Positions 44,301 to 56,545 are shown, counted from the first letter of the stretch. The stretch is 64,000 bases of DNA from Anniella stebbinsi (GCA_029215795.1 JARDYH010000002.1:10719001-10783000), one strand, 5' to 3'. The notes: a model not told the origin generated them from the letters alone. Translations and numbers: made by a program.

Positions 44301-45360
44301 GTCCTGGCCATGCAACAGGCTGGGCTGGGAAGTCTGTTCTAGCCAAACACAGCCCCAGATATCAGCAAAAGCAAAGTCTGAAAGAACAGGCAGCAGCAAG
44401 TGTCTGGATGGTGAGGGATGGTTCAGGAAAGCTGCTGAGTTACATTGCATGTAGAAGTCCCCTGGCAATCCCAAACATAACTGGCAGTTTTAAATATTGG
44501 TAAAATAAAATAGTAAAATTGCATTGCAATTACTGGTGTAACTCAGCAAACTAATCTTTACCACAGCCATCCCTAATAGAATGCATCTTGTGCAAAAAGT
44601 GGGCATCATCTCTAGAGTCAATGACAATCAAGGTGCTACCAAATGGAGGGCTCCTACCAATCAAAAACCATTGTGCAGCTATTCAGTTTTTTCTTCCATA
44701 ATGAATCCAACCTTCTCTTCATCCCTTTCTAGCAACATCCATAAATCTCCTGCTTCCTGAACCGTCCTGCTGACGAGACCTCCGTCCCGGCAGCAGAGCC
44801 ACCCAAGAAGTTGAAGAGATAAATTATGGCTGTCTCCTGCTCTTCCTTTTAATCTAGGAAGATTTTCTCTGACCGGGGAGCCCCCCTCGTCAGTTTTCAA
44901 GCCGTTCTGACACTCCGCTGCAACAGAGGGTTCAGCCCGCCATATCGCCTCACTGGAAGTCCCCCACATGTAAGTTTTAAAACTTCTTTTCACATTACAC
45001 GGTGCCACTAGGGCCTATACACATGTGGTATTAATAAAAACATATAAAACTGGTTTCCAACAAAAGTAAAATATACAAATCCTTACTTAGAAGGTAGTGT
45101 CTGCAGAATTTCCCCAAGCAAGATTATTGTCTCCTGTAATAATCTATGGTGACTGAGAAGTGTACCATTCAAATCCATCCTTATATTCTTGTTCATGGGG
45201 GGGGGGGGGGGGCTCTGCCAGGTGTTTCCATGTAGTTGTGTTAAGTCCAAGGTCTCATAGTGAGACACTGCTGCCATTGTAGGGGAGTGTCTGCAAATAG
45301 TTGCTGAGTCACAGCAGTGGCAAACGTTCCATATCTTCATTCTGGCCATTCGGATTTAGA
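44301..45360. other. Intergenic sequence, no gene recognised
   Basis: A G run lies near 45199-45212. Minus-strand open frames at 44679-45008 and 45083-45349 show no domain that I know. 45083-45349 may continue the Penelope-like element past the family B insertion, but I cannot prove it. Confidence 0.3.
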
Positions 45361-45860
45361 GGCTGGTTTCGCACTACACATTAGGCAACGGAGGGTGAAA
45401 TAGCCTACTGACTGTGCGTTAGGTAGACGGTGCTCCACACACGACATGTTGCTACCCCATCCGCTGAACGGCAGAAAGTTCCAACGTCCATCTTGGTTGC
45501 AGCAGCTCCTCCTTCCCCCCTCCCTCAGTCCTCCAGCTATATCCCAGCATGCACTGCAAGTTCTGCTGGCTGTATCAGAGCAGCCGGGGGTTTTCGGCTG
45601 CTCCGGCCAGCAGAACTCTATTCCCAAACGGAATAGTCCACGGAGAGAGGGGGGTTGGTTTCGGACAACACTTTAAACAACGGGCTTCAAGCTAAACAAC
45701 GTGCAAGCCCGTTGCTTCTCTCCGTTGCTTAATTGGGCGGGATAGCGTACCATCAGTTGTGTGTGCATGGTGTGTAACCCTCCACATGACACAATAAGCA
45801 ACACAACTGACGGTTGCTCCCCCTCCCCTCCGTTGCCTAATGTGCCGTGCGAAACCAGCC
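45361..45860. mobile_element. Foldback element (family B), 500 bp
   Basis: Termini GGCTGGTTTCGCAC and GTGCGAAACCAGCC are exact inverse complements. AGA on both sides (45358-45360 and 45861-45863) is a 3-bp duplication. Large parts of the interior are mirror copies, including CGTTGCCTAATGTG and CACATTAGGCAACG. It ends beside the Penelope-like element. Confidence 0.85.
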
Positions 45861-45869
45861 AGAGTTTTT

Positions 45870-47782
45870 TAATTTCAAAATCCATTCTATTTCCCTTCTT
45901 AGTAGCTGGTGGTCATCATGTGTGTATCAAGTCTATCCAGTGCCCAAAATTTTAAATGTGCATAGGAATGCTGTTGTTCTACAAAATGGTTTACTAATGG
46001 AGCACCTGGCCTGCTGTTTTTTTATTTTGTTTTTATGTTGCTCAGGTGCTCTCCTATGGGTCTCTTTAGAGGTCTGATTGTCTTGCCTACATAAATCTTA
46101 GGGCATTTACACTGGACAGCATAAATGACAAAAATGTTTCTGTTGGTCAGAGGGATTTGTGAATTCTGTGACTTTGGAGGTGTGTTTGCAACAACAGCAG
46201 TGTCCACATGGATGATGAGCCTGAGGCATGGTGGCACCAGGTAAATGTTGGCTAAACTTCTGCCATGTTCTTTGAATTCACTTTTGATCAGTAAATTTAT
46301 TATGTTCCTGGTTCTTTTAAAGGAGCCCGCTGGTTTCTCTTGACACCCAGGGATGTGCTGGACTATATACCAGTGTCTCCTTATGCTTCCTTGCAGGCGG
46401 TTGGTTATATAATCACATATTAAACTGCAGTTGATTCAGTCCTATGGTGTTGTGTTCTTTTGTGCTAAAAGCTCTGCCCGTGGCTTTTTTCCTGCTTTTT
46501 TTTTGAGGCCTTGTGCGATTACAGCATAGGGATACCCTCTTTCTCTTAATTGCAAAGACATTGTCTGAGCTTCTGGTCTGAAATCTGCTATCTTGGAACA
46601 GTTATGTTTGAGTCTTAAGAACTGTCCATATGGGAGGTTATTTCTTAGAGAGCGGGGATGGGAGCTCAGATATCTGGGAACATCAGTGGGTTTTCTATAA
46701 ATGGAGGTAATAAGATGTTCTCCCTCCTTCTTCACTTTTAAGTCTAAGAAATTAATTTCTAAGGTGTTAAACTAAATATCAAATTTAATATTTTCATCCT
46801 TAGAATTTATCCATATTATAAATTGTTGTAAGTCCTCCTCATTTCCCCACCAAATGGTATACGTCATCAATATATCTCAGCCATACCAGAAGATGTTTTA
46901 CATATTGGCCCTCTGATGAAAAACAAGTTCCTTTTCGTATTCTCCCATGTAGAAATTGCCCACCTTTGGGGCCATGGAGTATCCCATGGCAACTCCCTTG
47001 ATTTTGCCAGTAAAATCTGTTGTTAAAATGGAAATAATTCCGGCCCAGGGCTATTTCTGCAAGGGAGAGAAGAATTGGGTAGGGATGTGTGTGTGTTCAT
47101 CTGTTCTCTTATCCAATGTGTGTTGCATGACTGCTAGGGCATCCTTCTGAGGTATATTGGTGTATAAGGATCTTACATCCATTGTCATCAGTATATCTCC
47201 CTTCTCTATACTGATAGATTTTGTTTTGTTTATGAAATCGGGGGAATCACGTACATAGAATGGCATAAGAGGTATGAAAGGTTTTGAAAAGGGGTGAACA
47301 TGCTTTGAAAGTGGTTCCAGCACTGAGTTGCATCCTGATACTATGAGCCTGCCTGGAGGGGGAATCACTCCCTTGTGGATTTCTGGCAATGTATAAAAAA
47401 CTGGAAATTTAGGGTTAGTTTTATACAAGAACCCATGTTCTTCCTCCGTTATGTATCCCAGGCTGGACCCATCATCCAGGGTGTTGTTGTTTTTATCTCC
47501 CTGGCAATTACAGTAGTAGGATCATTCTCACATACCCGATATCACACAGTCTGCTAATTGTCGAAGGATCTTTTGCTTGTAGTCAGTGCTGTCTTGGATT
47601 ACAATGGCTCCCCCCTTGCCTGCTTCTTGTATGACTATGGAGGAGTCATTTGCTAAGTCCAGCAGAATCTTCCTTTCCTCATGATTGATGTTATGCCACG
47701 GACGTGCTGCTGTTTTTTTCTGTCTTCTTGGGCTTCGTGAAAATAAATTATTTGCATCCTGTACACATCTGGAGAGCCACAA
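45870..47782 (-). pseudogene. Decayed Penelope-like retroelement (RT plus GIY-YIG)
   Basis: Penelope-like elements encode a telomerase-like reverse transcriptase with a C-terminal GIY-YIG endonuclease. Reading the minus strand from 47782, an N-terminal DLANDSSIVIQEAGKGGAI precedes FYTLPEIHKG and VSGCNSVLEPLSKHV. TMDVRSLYTNIPQ and KGVAMGYSMAP follow. The catalytic RYIDDV lies at 46860-46877. Next come SIYRKPTDVPRYLSSHPRS and, at 46022-46237, VIYAVQCKCPKIYVGKTIR, the GIY-YIG core. The frame shifts right after RYIDDV and stops occur elsewhere, so no full protein can be made. The 5' part is missing or unrecognised. Confidence 0.9.
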
Positions 47783-48589
47783 CCTGGTTTATATAATGTT
47801 GACATTTTGTTCTGCCATCCACAATGTTGACTATTCCTTCCTGTTTTGTATTGGGTGTGAATACGCTACTCATTCATCCAGTGCAATTACCCGCAAAATG
47901 CCTCAAGCGGTCAATTGATTGATGAGAAGGAGGATCACAATCACAGAATGAGCTGTCAGACCATAGTGCAGTGCTGCTGAAGGTGGGGCACATCTGTCCA
48001 TGCGATGTTTGTTCTACCCCTTTGCTGTTGAACTTCTGGAGACAGGTAAAGGCTGTGATGTTGTGGAGGTATTTGGAGTCCTCTGGTTGTGAAAGGGATG
48101 TTTCTCCCCCAGTGGTTGAAATGGACTTTCCCGCTCTGCTGTTTTTAGCTTGGCTTATTTGATTGCTACTTATTTGTAGGGTGGTCATATGCCCTACTGG
48201 AGGCCAGCCCTCCTTTCCAGGGGCTGTCCAGTCCAAGTCCAGTTTAAAGATTTTTTAAAAAAATCAACCATCAGAAGGGGGAGCGGGGGCTTTGAAGATG
48301 CCCATCAATTAGCAGACAAACAGGTCACTATCTTACCACTATGGTGAGATGTATTGGATTTCTATTTACATTACAGTAATCATTTCCAAATTTGCATCTA
48401 TGCCTATAAATTAGCACATGCCGGTTTATGCAAAGATGTGTCCTCTTTTTTGTTGATGGGGATCCTCTTTGGGGGCAATGGAGAAGGGGCAGCCCTGCTT
48501 AGTTGATGGACGTCATTTGTGCTTCTGAATCGTTTTAAAGAGTGTATTTCATCTGAAAATTGCATGAAGGCAAGGGACCCTAGCCCAGT
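47783..48589. other. Flank of the Penelope-like element
   Basis: The 47874-48236 minus-strand open frame may be the diverged N-terminal part of the same element, but I see no motif. At 48180, TAGGGTGGTCATATGCCC looks like a single family A terminus. Confidence 0.3.
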
Positions 48590-48660
48590 GGCAGAGAACC
48601 TGCTTTGCATGCAGAAGCTCCCAGGTGCAATCAATGGGATCCTCAGCTAAAATGATGATA
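48590..48660 (+). mobile_element. tRNA-derived SINE fragment
   Basis: AGCCCAGTGGCAGAGAACC is an A-box region. TTGCATGCAGAAGC is an anticodon-arm-like stretch, and GGTGCAATCAATGGGATCC is a decayed B box. The cloverleaf is broken, so this is not a tRNA gene. Confidence 0.55.
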
Positions 48661-48676
48661 GCTGGTGAAGTTAGAG

Positions 48677-48984
48677 TAGGCTGACCAGATAAAATCCAGG
48701 TCAGGGCTCATGTAACTTTAACAGTTGTAGAGAAAAGGGAATTTCAGCCAGTGTCATTTGTATGCAATTAGTTCCTGGTGATATTCCCTCTTCATCACTA
48801 CAGTTAAAGGTGCAGGCACTATACTAGAGTGTCCATATACAAAAGAAGGCAGGGCCCCTGCAACTTTAACAGTTGTGATGAAGAGGGAATTTCACCAGGA
48901 ACTAATTGCATACAAATGATACTGGCTGAAATTCCCTTTTCTCCACAACTGTTAAAGTTACTTGGATTTTATCTTGTCAGCCTA
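48677..48984. mobile_element. Foldback DNA transposon (family A variant)
   Basis: Its AAATCCAGGTCAGGGC left end and GGATTTTATCTTGTCAGCC right end are the variant also seen at 24016. The centre GCACTATACTAGAGTGTCC is the reversed subtype 1 junction. Target duplication is not clear. Confidence 0.8.
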
Positions 48985-49107
48985 CCTAGAGAGCGCCATT
49001 GGCAGTAAGAGTAGACCCTAGTGGGCCGGGTGGACAAATGATTTGACTCAAAAAAGAAATACATCTCCCCCTTTTGTCATTGTTTGGAAGCAGAATTTGC
49101 CTTAGTT

Positions 49108-49579
49108 TAGGGTGACCAGATTTTGAGAACCAAAATCTCGGACCCCCCCACCACCACCACCCCCCGCCCAAAACAAACCCCCCACTGCCCGCCTGCACCA
49201 CCCCACCCCGCCCGCCCCCCCACCCGCATGCCTCACGCCGCATGCCCGCACGCATGCCCCACGCCGCACGCCCCCCCGCCCGCATGCCTCGCGCCGGCTG
49301 CCCAGCCCGTTTCTCAGTAGATTCCGAGCACTGGAGGGAAGCGGACGCCCCAGCAGGTAAGTGCCTCATGCCTCCCGCCACCGCCGCGTGACCCCCCGCC
49401 GCCCTGGTTTGCCCCCGCCGCCCCCCGGTTGGCCCGGATCGCCCCAGGGCCATCTGGTCACCCTTTTGGGGAGCTAAATTTCCGGATTTGGCCCCCCAAA
49501 ACAGTTTTTCCCCCCGGATGCAGATTTGCTCCCCATTTTCTGGGCATGTCCGGACAAATCCGGGCAGATGGTCACCCTA
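49108..49579. mobile_element. GC-rich hAT-like element, shorter relative of 35402
   Basis: Termini TAGGGTGACCAGATTTTG and GATGGTCACCCTA, with GGAAGCGGACGCCCCAGC and CGGATCGCCCCAGGGCC inside, match parts of 35402-36388 in inverse order. It has only one arm of the long palindrome. Confidence 0.75.
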
Positions 49580-49733
49580 CAGTTTGTTTAGCACACATAC
49601 AGCCCTGTTTTCGGTGATGGGGAGCAAGTGGTGATTTAAATCCAGGTGAGAAAGCCCAGGTGATTTAAAGCCATGGTTTTCAGGCCTACATTTAAGAATG
49701 CTATTCTTCGTTTAATTGCTGTGGCTCCTTAAC

Positions 49734-50052
49734 TAGGGTGAGCCTATGGAAAGGAAGACAGGGCTCCTGTATCTTTAACAGTTGCACAGAAAAGGGAATT
49801 TCAGCAGGTGTCATTTATATGCACGCAGCACCTGGTGAAATCCCCTCTTCATCACAACAGTTGAAGCTGCAGGAGCTATACTAGAGTGATCAGATACAAA
49901 AGAGGGCAGGGCTCCTGCAGCTTTAATGGTTGTGATGAAGAGGGAATTTCACCAGGTGCTGTGTGCATACAAATGACCCTGCTGAAATTCTCCTTTCTCT
50001 ACAACTGTTAAAGATACAGGAGCCCTGTCCTCCTTTCCATATAGTCACCCTA
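49734..50052. mobile_element. Foldback DNA transposon (family A), dimer subtype 1 reversed
   Basis: The left end TAGGGTGAGCCTATGG and right end CATATAGTCACCCTA are slightly decayed. CCTTAAC occurs on both sides as a 7-8 bp duplication. The centre is GCTATACTAGAGTGATC. Confidence 0.85.
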
Positions 50053-50469
50053 CCTTAACAAAACAAAATTAACTGGCAAATGCTGAGCATTTTGGATGTT
50101 TCCTTTTTGCTCAGTAGACGCTGCAAAGTTGTATAAGGCAGCCAACAAGACTGGGTGTGCAACCATTTCTGGGTCTGGACATTAACCATTAAATACTTCG
50201 CTTGCTGAATAAATAATGCAGGAGGTGTCAATAATCGAAAGCTAATTTTAGACCATGTCCTCATGGTGGCCCGACTGCCATTTAAGGTTCATAATAAAAA
50301 GGCCTCACCTCTGAAAGGATATCTGAGCCAAACTTTTCTTGATTTGTTTCATCACATGTATAAGCAAACTGAGCCGGATTCGCCTTTTCTGGCAGAAGGC
50401 GATGGGCATGACACCTCTCCACTTCGCCACCTTCCTGCCCTTCGCCACCTTCCTGCTGAGATGGCATAA
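50053..50469. other. Intergenic sequence, possible decayed L2 body
   Basis: The stretch leads into an L2 tail, so it may be older L2 3' UTR. I see no protein motif. CTTCGCCACCTTCCTGCCC is duplicated in tandem near 50422. Confidence 0.3.
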
Positions 50470-50530
50470 GTGGCTGAGGCGCTGAGGTGTTAAGAACTTC
50501 AGCTATTAGGCGATATAGAAATGTAATAAA
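50470..50530 (+). mobile_element. L2-type LINE 3' tail
   Basis: GAACTTCAGCTATTAGGCG and ATATAGAAATGTAATAAAAT form the sense L2 end. Confidence 0.6.
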
Positions 50531-50770
50531 ATGAATTATTCAGGAAGCCCATGGTTTGAGTATCATTTCTGCCATGTTCTAACCTCATCCAGTGCTGTAG
50601 TGCTAAATTTTGAAGTATAGGAAGCCCCCATGGTCACGCTCCCAAGGAGAGTCCCAAAAGGCAGGCAGCTGTGTGGATCTAAGCCAGTTTGGTACAGTTT
50701 CCCTTATCTACTTTTTTGGGGCCTTGATTAGGATGAAAAAAGAATGCTGGAAATTAGCATTGCTTTCTCT

Positions 50771-50785
50771 TCTTTTCCCTTTCTT

Positions 50786-50826
<41 letters not shown>
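50771..50826. repeat. (CT)n microsatellite
   Basis: TTTC units lead into about twenty-one CT units. Confidence 0.95.
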
Positions 50827-50828
<2 letters not shown>

Positions 50829-51607
50829 ACTTTGTTATTTTAAAACATCAATATAGCAGTACTCTGAGCTGTTTACTCTCCTATGCGATCACATTTCTTA
50901 GCTGATTGGGCAATTATGGGTAATCAAAAATAACAACTCTGACATGCTGTCTGAATTAGCTTTTCCTAAAGTGACAGGATATATGAGCTTGAAAAACTAA
51001 CAATCTCAGATTCTATTAAGATGCAAGCCCACATTGGCTCATTTGGGTCCTGACTCGTGGGGCTTGGTGACTCACTGGAGATTTAGTTCCTATCAGAGTG
51101 TAGCTATCCTCTTCCTCAACTTCAAGGGAAGAAGGGACACATATTAATCATAGGACTTCCACTTAAAATAGCAGGCCTGTGTCAAGTTCTCCACCTCCAC
51201 AATACACCCATTGCCTCCAAGTGTCCTGATGTAACCATGCTGCATGTTTCTCTAATCTCAACTAGTCGGAGCAGGGAAATACCAAATGCTAGGACATGAG
51301 CCGAGTTTTGCTACAAGCTATCGTGCACAGAGCTGCTATTTTTGGTGGCAGGTCCATGTTTCTTGTGTGAAATGGGAAAATAGGGATGATCTCCAAAAAC
51401 ACGTACAGCTGCTAACACGATTCAAAAGCAAAACTGAGTTGTTATGATTTCATTGCTTCCAAATCCTAATTTGGAAATTCTAATGGCCATTTTGAAGCCT
51501 GCTAAGTTTGGGGTGAATCTACACTGAGCCTCTTCTCAAAGGATTTCAGTGCAGAAGTATTGCTGGGAATCCTGATACCCATATAGTGAGTGTAATGCTG
51601 ACACTGT
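50827..51607. other. Intergenic sequence, no feature seen
   Basis: I find no repeat, exon or tandem structure in this stretch. Confidence 0.35.
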
Positions 51608-51834
51608 GGCTGAACTCGGACAACACGATAGTCAATGGTGGGGTAATAATAAACTTTACAGTTGTTCATCTAGTGGGTACTCCCCACACAACATGGTAAT
51701 AAATAATCAACCGTGGTGTGGATTAGGATCAGCGCTGAGTTGACTATGGCAGCATTCGGACGACACAATAGTCAATACAACTAATGATTGTTCCCCCACC
51801 CCCAGTTGCTTAATGTGTCATCTGAATTCAGTCC
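51608..51834. mobile_element. Foldback element (family B), inverted copy
   Basis: GGCTGAACTCGGACAACACG and GTCATCTGAATTCAGTCC bound 227 bp. The interior matches 14937-15162 in inverse orientation. The right terminus has one extra T. Confidence 0.75.
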
Positions 51835-52014
51835 ATGTGTCATGATGTCAGGAACACAATGCTTCCCACATTAGTCTTCCCCTCACTCTGAATGGACGAA
51901 CACTTTTATCAACATTCACACCACTTCCTGAAAAATTAGCCCACAGAGGCGTTCTTTTCACAGCAAATGAAAGCTTAATTTTGGAGGGGCTATGTCCATA
52001 GGCATGTGCAGCTC

Positions 52015-52255
52015 ATTTCATTAGGGGGGTGCACCTTAAAGGCCCTGATTGGAGTGGAGGAGGGGAAAGCACACTTTCCAGGGCCTCCGGAAAGTGCGTA
52101 GTTCTCCCAGGGATGCTAATGGCGGCTTTCCAGAGGCTTTCCCGTCCTCTTTAAAAGCCCCGATTTGAGTGGGGGGGGGGGCAGGAAAACGGAGGTGGCC
52201 CCTGGGAAATTAGGGTGTGCCTGGGCACACTCAGCACACCCCGTGCGCATGCCTA
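52015..52255. repeat. GC-rich interspersed repeat, relative of 482-712
   Basis: It contains AAAGGCCCTGATTGGAGTGG and AAAAGCCCCGATTTGAGTGG, which resemble each other and the stretch at 612-670. It ends directly at a CR1 fragment. Confidence 0.4.
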
Positions 52256-52705
52256 TGGCTATGTCTGAGGAGGGCAATGAGGATGATCAGGGGTCTGGAA
52301 ATAAAGCCCTATGAGGAAAGACTGAAAGAACTGGGCATGTTTAGCTTTGAGAAGACTTGAGGGGAGACATGATAGCACTCTTCAAATACTTGAAAGGTTG
52401 TCACACAGAGGAGGGCCAGGATCTCTTCTCGATCATCCCAGAGTGCAGGAAATGGAATAATGGGCTCAAGTTACAGGAAGCCAGATTCCGTCTGGACATC
52501 AGGAAAAACTGCCTGACTGTTAGAGCAGTATGGTAATGGAGCCAATGACCTAGGGAGGTCATGGGCTCTCCCACACTAGAGGCCTTCAAGAGGCAGCTGG
52601 ACAGCCATCTGTCAGGTGTGCTTTAAGGTGGATTCCTGCATTGAGCAGGGAGTTGCTCGATGGCCTTATAGGCCCCTTCCAGCTCAACTATTCTATGATT
52701 TATTA
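52256..52705 (+). mobile_element. CR1 LINE 3' end, sense orientation
   Basis: CTATGAGGAAAGACTGAAAG, GGGGAGACATGATAGCACTC and AGGCCCCTTCCAGCTCAAC, ending CTATTCTATGATT, are the sense CR1 3' end. The copy at 62557 is almost the same text on the other strand. Confidence 0.85.
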
Positions 52706-55429
52706 ATCATGCTTTCATGAATGAAGGTTATATGGTCTCTCAATATGCACATTTTTGTGTTGTTCTTGTTGTTTCCTCATATCCATCTGTTTTCTTGGGA
52801 GTTTTAAACGGCACTTTCTCTCAGTCACCGTCCTTCAGCTGTAATATTGGGGTCATATTACCAGCCTACCTTTATTGTCAGGTTCACAATGCATAATTCA
52901 TTCCAATTTTTGAAAAAGAAAAAGAGTCTTGTGCCACCTTAAAGCAGTCTGCCCACTTCTGAGTCAACCCCCCCCCCCAAAAAAGGAGGATTTGCATCGC
53001 CAAAACAGAAGACACAAAACTGCTGGTGCTGATTTATGTGTATAGATGCAAATGTATAAATACTATCATAGAAATAAAAACAGGGCAGAAGATTAAGGTC
53101 ACCAAACCAAAAGAATGAGGGAGGACCAGATGTGAATATTTGCCATAAATCGCCGTAAACGCACCAATGCACGCTTCCCCTCGTGGCCTTCCTTGCCTTC
53201 ATTCTTGCTCTCTTTCAATCTCTCAGTTACACATGCAACATTACACACATACACACACACCGTCTCGCCATCTGCGGCTGGCTCACTTCCCGAATCAAGC
53301 CCGAGGGTCCAATCAGCTGCTGCAAGATGGGGGCATGCTGGGAGTTGTAGGACTTATTTCTGTCTCAATATGCCTAGGATTGGGCCCTTAATGGCCAAGT
53401 GGAAGTCACTGGTAGTCCTTTGCGCTCCTTCTCCCACTCTGGCCCCCCCCGGTGTTTGTTGGGACTTCTAGTTCTCTTGTCTGATGCTGAAGTCACAGAG
53501 CCTGATGCTACCAAATGGCCCGTACTGCAGAATCATATAAACATCTCTTTCCGCACTCAGACTCTCAGATATGTTGCGCGGGGAAAGAGAGACCCATTTC
53601 CTTATCCAGAACATGCTTCTAACCCAAATCACTGAATGAAAACAAACCGAGGTGCATGGGAGAGACGACGGATAAGAGAAAACGAGAGCAATGGTGTGTG
53701 TGTGTAATCACCGTCTTTGATCTTCTGCAAACCATTGCAAGGGAGCAGGGCTGTGTGTGTTTAATTTCTATCTGCAACACAGGGGGGTGGGAATGGCTGA
53801 GTTCTCAGTGACCTCATTCAAGACAAGGTGACTGCGGCATCCGAGCAAGGCAAAATGGATTTACATTTGGGTAGTGCAGAGCAACGCTGGATTTGATTAG
53901 AGGGAACAGCGAGTGACGTACCTAAGGCTTTGTACGTCCTTGGCAGGCTCCCAGCTCTACACCCCTTCCCCTTCAGAACCAGAATCAAGGTGGATTGGGG
54001 CTTTAAAGGTACTGCTGCAGGCATGACAGATTTTTGCTGCTTAGACGGCAGCCAGGCTTCTTTCTACCGCTGGGGTAAAATGAGAAGCCCTGGGCCATCG
54101 GAGAAGGGAGCAGTGCTATGGTTCCCACACCACCTTGCCCCAATTTGGAGGGACGATGTAAGCATGCGTAAGAACCACACCATGGTGTCTTCTTACATTA
54201 TTACTACCATACTTTATCGCGCCATCAGACTGCATGGCTCTTTAGAAAATGTAAGCAGATGGGTCCCTGCCCCAGGGAGGTCGCAATCTAACATTTCAAC
54301 ACAGGGAAGATAAGAGATAGCCCTGGGCTTCTCATTTCATATGTTTCAACTTTCCCCATTCTCAAAACAGTCCCCATTTTCTGATATATCTCCCTAGTAA
54401 GTCACTGCCTCCCCCACCATTGGCCTTTGTGAGAGATTTGAAGAATGCCTTTACAAAATTTTGTTAGTGGGCATGCAGGTGTATCGGCCTTGCTGTCCTT
54501 TTGGTTTTAACCCTCTCTCCCAACTCTTAAGTTAAAATCTTTACATGGGGACAAGTGTATTTTGACTCTAAGACAGGATGAGCGGAGGGTAGATCTCCAG
54601 ATGACTTGGACATCAACTCTGAGAAGACCCTGTCAGCATGGCCAATGATTAGGAAGGCTGGTAATGGACATCCAAAAGTATCTGGAGATCTAATTTCTGT
54701 CCACCCCAATGTGCTCTAAGGCACATGGATATAAATGCGTGTGGAGCGTAGACTCTTTGCTTGTCTGAAGGTTTTTTTACCTTGATCTTCAGCAAAAAAA
54801 GAAGAAAGGCTCCTTTACAATGATCAATAATAAGACCATTCCTGCCATCCCTATTGGGGATGCAATATGGGGAAAACAGGACCAGTTTTGCTGGTATGGT
54901 TAATAGCAAACTTTGGCCACCAACTGAGGCAAGTGCTGAATCTTTCTTTCTCTTCGACTTTATAGACGTAATCATAGCTTACCGTACAAGTTCCTCTAGT
55001 CATCCTTCCTTTCTTCAATTTTTCATTTTGTGCGTAGGAATAATGGTAAAGGATTATCAGCAGCAGCTGTAGAGAGAAAACGCTCTGCGTTTCTGGAAAT
55101 GGAAGCGATACTTGAAAAGCCGTAATCAAAATCGATTCTGCCTGAATTCATCACAACCTTACATCTCTGGAGTTATTTTATTTTATTTATGTACTGGCTT
55201 CTTGAAAGAGTAGATAAACACTCTGGAAATACCATTTCTGTACAGTACGCATGAGTACCCAGATGGTTCCTCCACCCTTTTCTTTTTTTGCAGAGTCAGT
55301 TATATAATCACCAAAATCACGTGAAAAGGGACAGTTGGGTTTTGTAGCACCTTAAAAGCTAAAATATCCATTGTGATGTAGGATTTCATGGGTCAAACCA
55401 GGGTATCTTTCCTTTGGCCCACCCCTTTC
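52706..55429. other. Intergenic sequence with minor repeats
   Basis: A CA run lies near 53244-53260 and a TG run near 53694-53705. A family P-like palindrome (CAGATGACTTGGACATC to ATCTGGAGATCTAATTTC) lies near 54595-54690. No gene is recognised. Confidence 0.35.
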
Positions 55430-55612
55430 CACGTAACCACCTATCGTTTGATGGTTTCCTGGCTTTTGCATGTCCCCCACCCCATTCTGAAAGGTTGAAA
55501 TGCCTCCTGGAAAGCTTCATTACCAACAGCAAGAGCTATGCTGGATTTTTTGGGTCCCACCCCATTTACCTTTGGCCGGCATCAAACACCCAACCAATTA
55601 ACTCCCTCTTCA
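55430..55612 (-). repeat. Family G interspersed repeat fragment
   Basis: GATGGTTTCCTGGCTTTTGC, GAAAGGTTGAAATGCCTCC and CATTTACCTTTGGCCGGC follow the family order. Confidence 0.5.
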
Positions 55613-55618
55613 GCAAAA

Positions 55619-56285
55619 TAAGAACATAAGAAGAACCATGCTTGATCAGACCATGGGTCCATCTAGTCTAGTACTCTGTTCACACAGTGGCCAACCAGCT
55701 GTCGACCAGGAACCTGTAGCTGATGTATATAGACTTACTGCCTCAGATACTGAAGATATCACATAGTCATCAGGACTAGTAGCCATTGATAGCCTTCTCC
55801 CTAAGAATTTATCCAATCCCCTTTCAAAGCCATCCAAATTGGTGGCCATTATCACATCTTGTGGAAGTGTATTCCATAGTTTAACTATGTGTTGTGTGAA
55901 GTCCTTCCTTTTACCTGTCCTGAATCTCCCACCAATCAGCTTCATTGAATGGCCTGGGTTCAATTATGGGAGAGGGAGAAAAATGTCTCCCTCTCCACAT
56001 TCTCCACACCATGCATAATGTTGTACACCTCTATCATGTCTCCCCTTAGCCTCTCTTTTCCAAGCTAAACAATCTCAGCTGTTGTAACCTTCCCTCATAG
56101 GGGAGACACTCCAGCCCCTGGATCATTTTAGTGGCCCCTTTCTATACTTTCCACAGCTCTTCAATATCTTTCTTCAATATCTTTTTTTTTAAGTGTGGTG
56201 ACCAGAACTGTACAGAGTATTCCAAGTGTGATCGCTCCATAAATTTGTATAAAGGCAGTAAGATACTGGCAGTTTTATACCCCAG
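55619..56285 (-). mobile_element. CR1 LINE fragment with ORF2 C-terminus
   Basis: On the minus strand, RSHLEYSVQFWSPHLKK is followed, after decayed sequence, by RTGKRKDFTQHIVKLWN and LPQDVIMATNLDGFERGLDK, the last residues of CR1 ORF2. Frames are interrupted. It is the most complete CR1 3' piece here, about 670 bp. Confidence 0.88.
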
Positions 56286-56545
56286 TTTATATGCCAAAGG
56301 CCTGCCTGGATAAAAATGTCTGCCTGCTGGCAGAAGGACCACAGAGAGGCAGCCAATGAAGCCTTCTTTGGCAGGGATATCCAGAGCCTGGGAGCGGCCA
56401 CTGAGAAGGCCCTCCCTCCTTTGATGGTTGCGGCAATGAGAGAAGGGCCTCCCTTGAAGATCTTAAAACCCAGGCAGGCTCATATGGGACAGGGCAGTCT
56501 TTCAGGTTGTGTTAAGTTTCAGAGAGTGTTGATCTCTAGGCGACT
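56286..56545 (-). mobile_element. L2-type LINE 3' UTR fragment
   Basis: AGGCCTGCCTGGATAAAAAT and GGGAGCGGCCACTGAGAAGG match antisense L2 3' UTR. It directly abuts the CR1 fragment. Confidence 0.6.

Noticed and set aside
48590..48660. Possible tRNA gene
   Set aside because: The A box and anticodon-like stretch are present, but the B box and acceptor stem are broken. It fits a tRNA-derived SINE.
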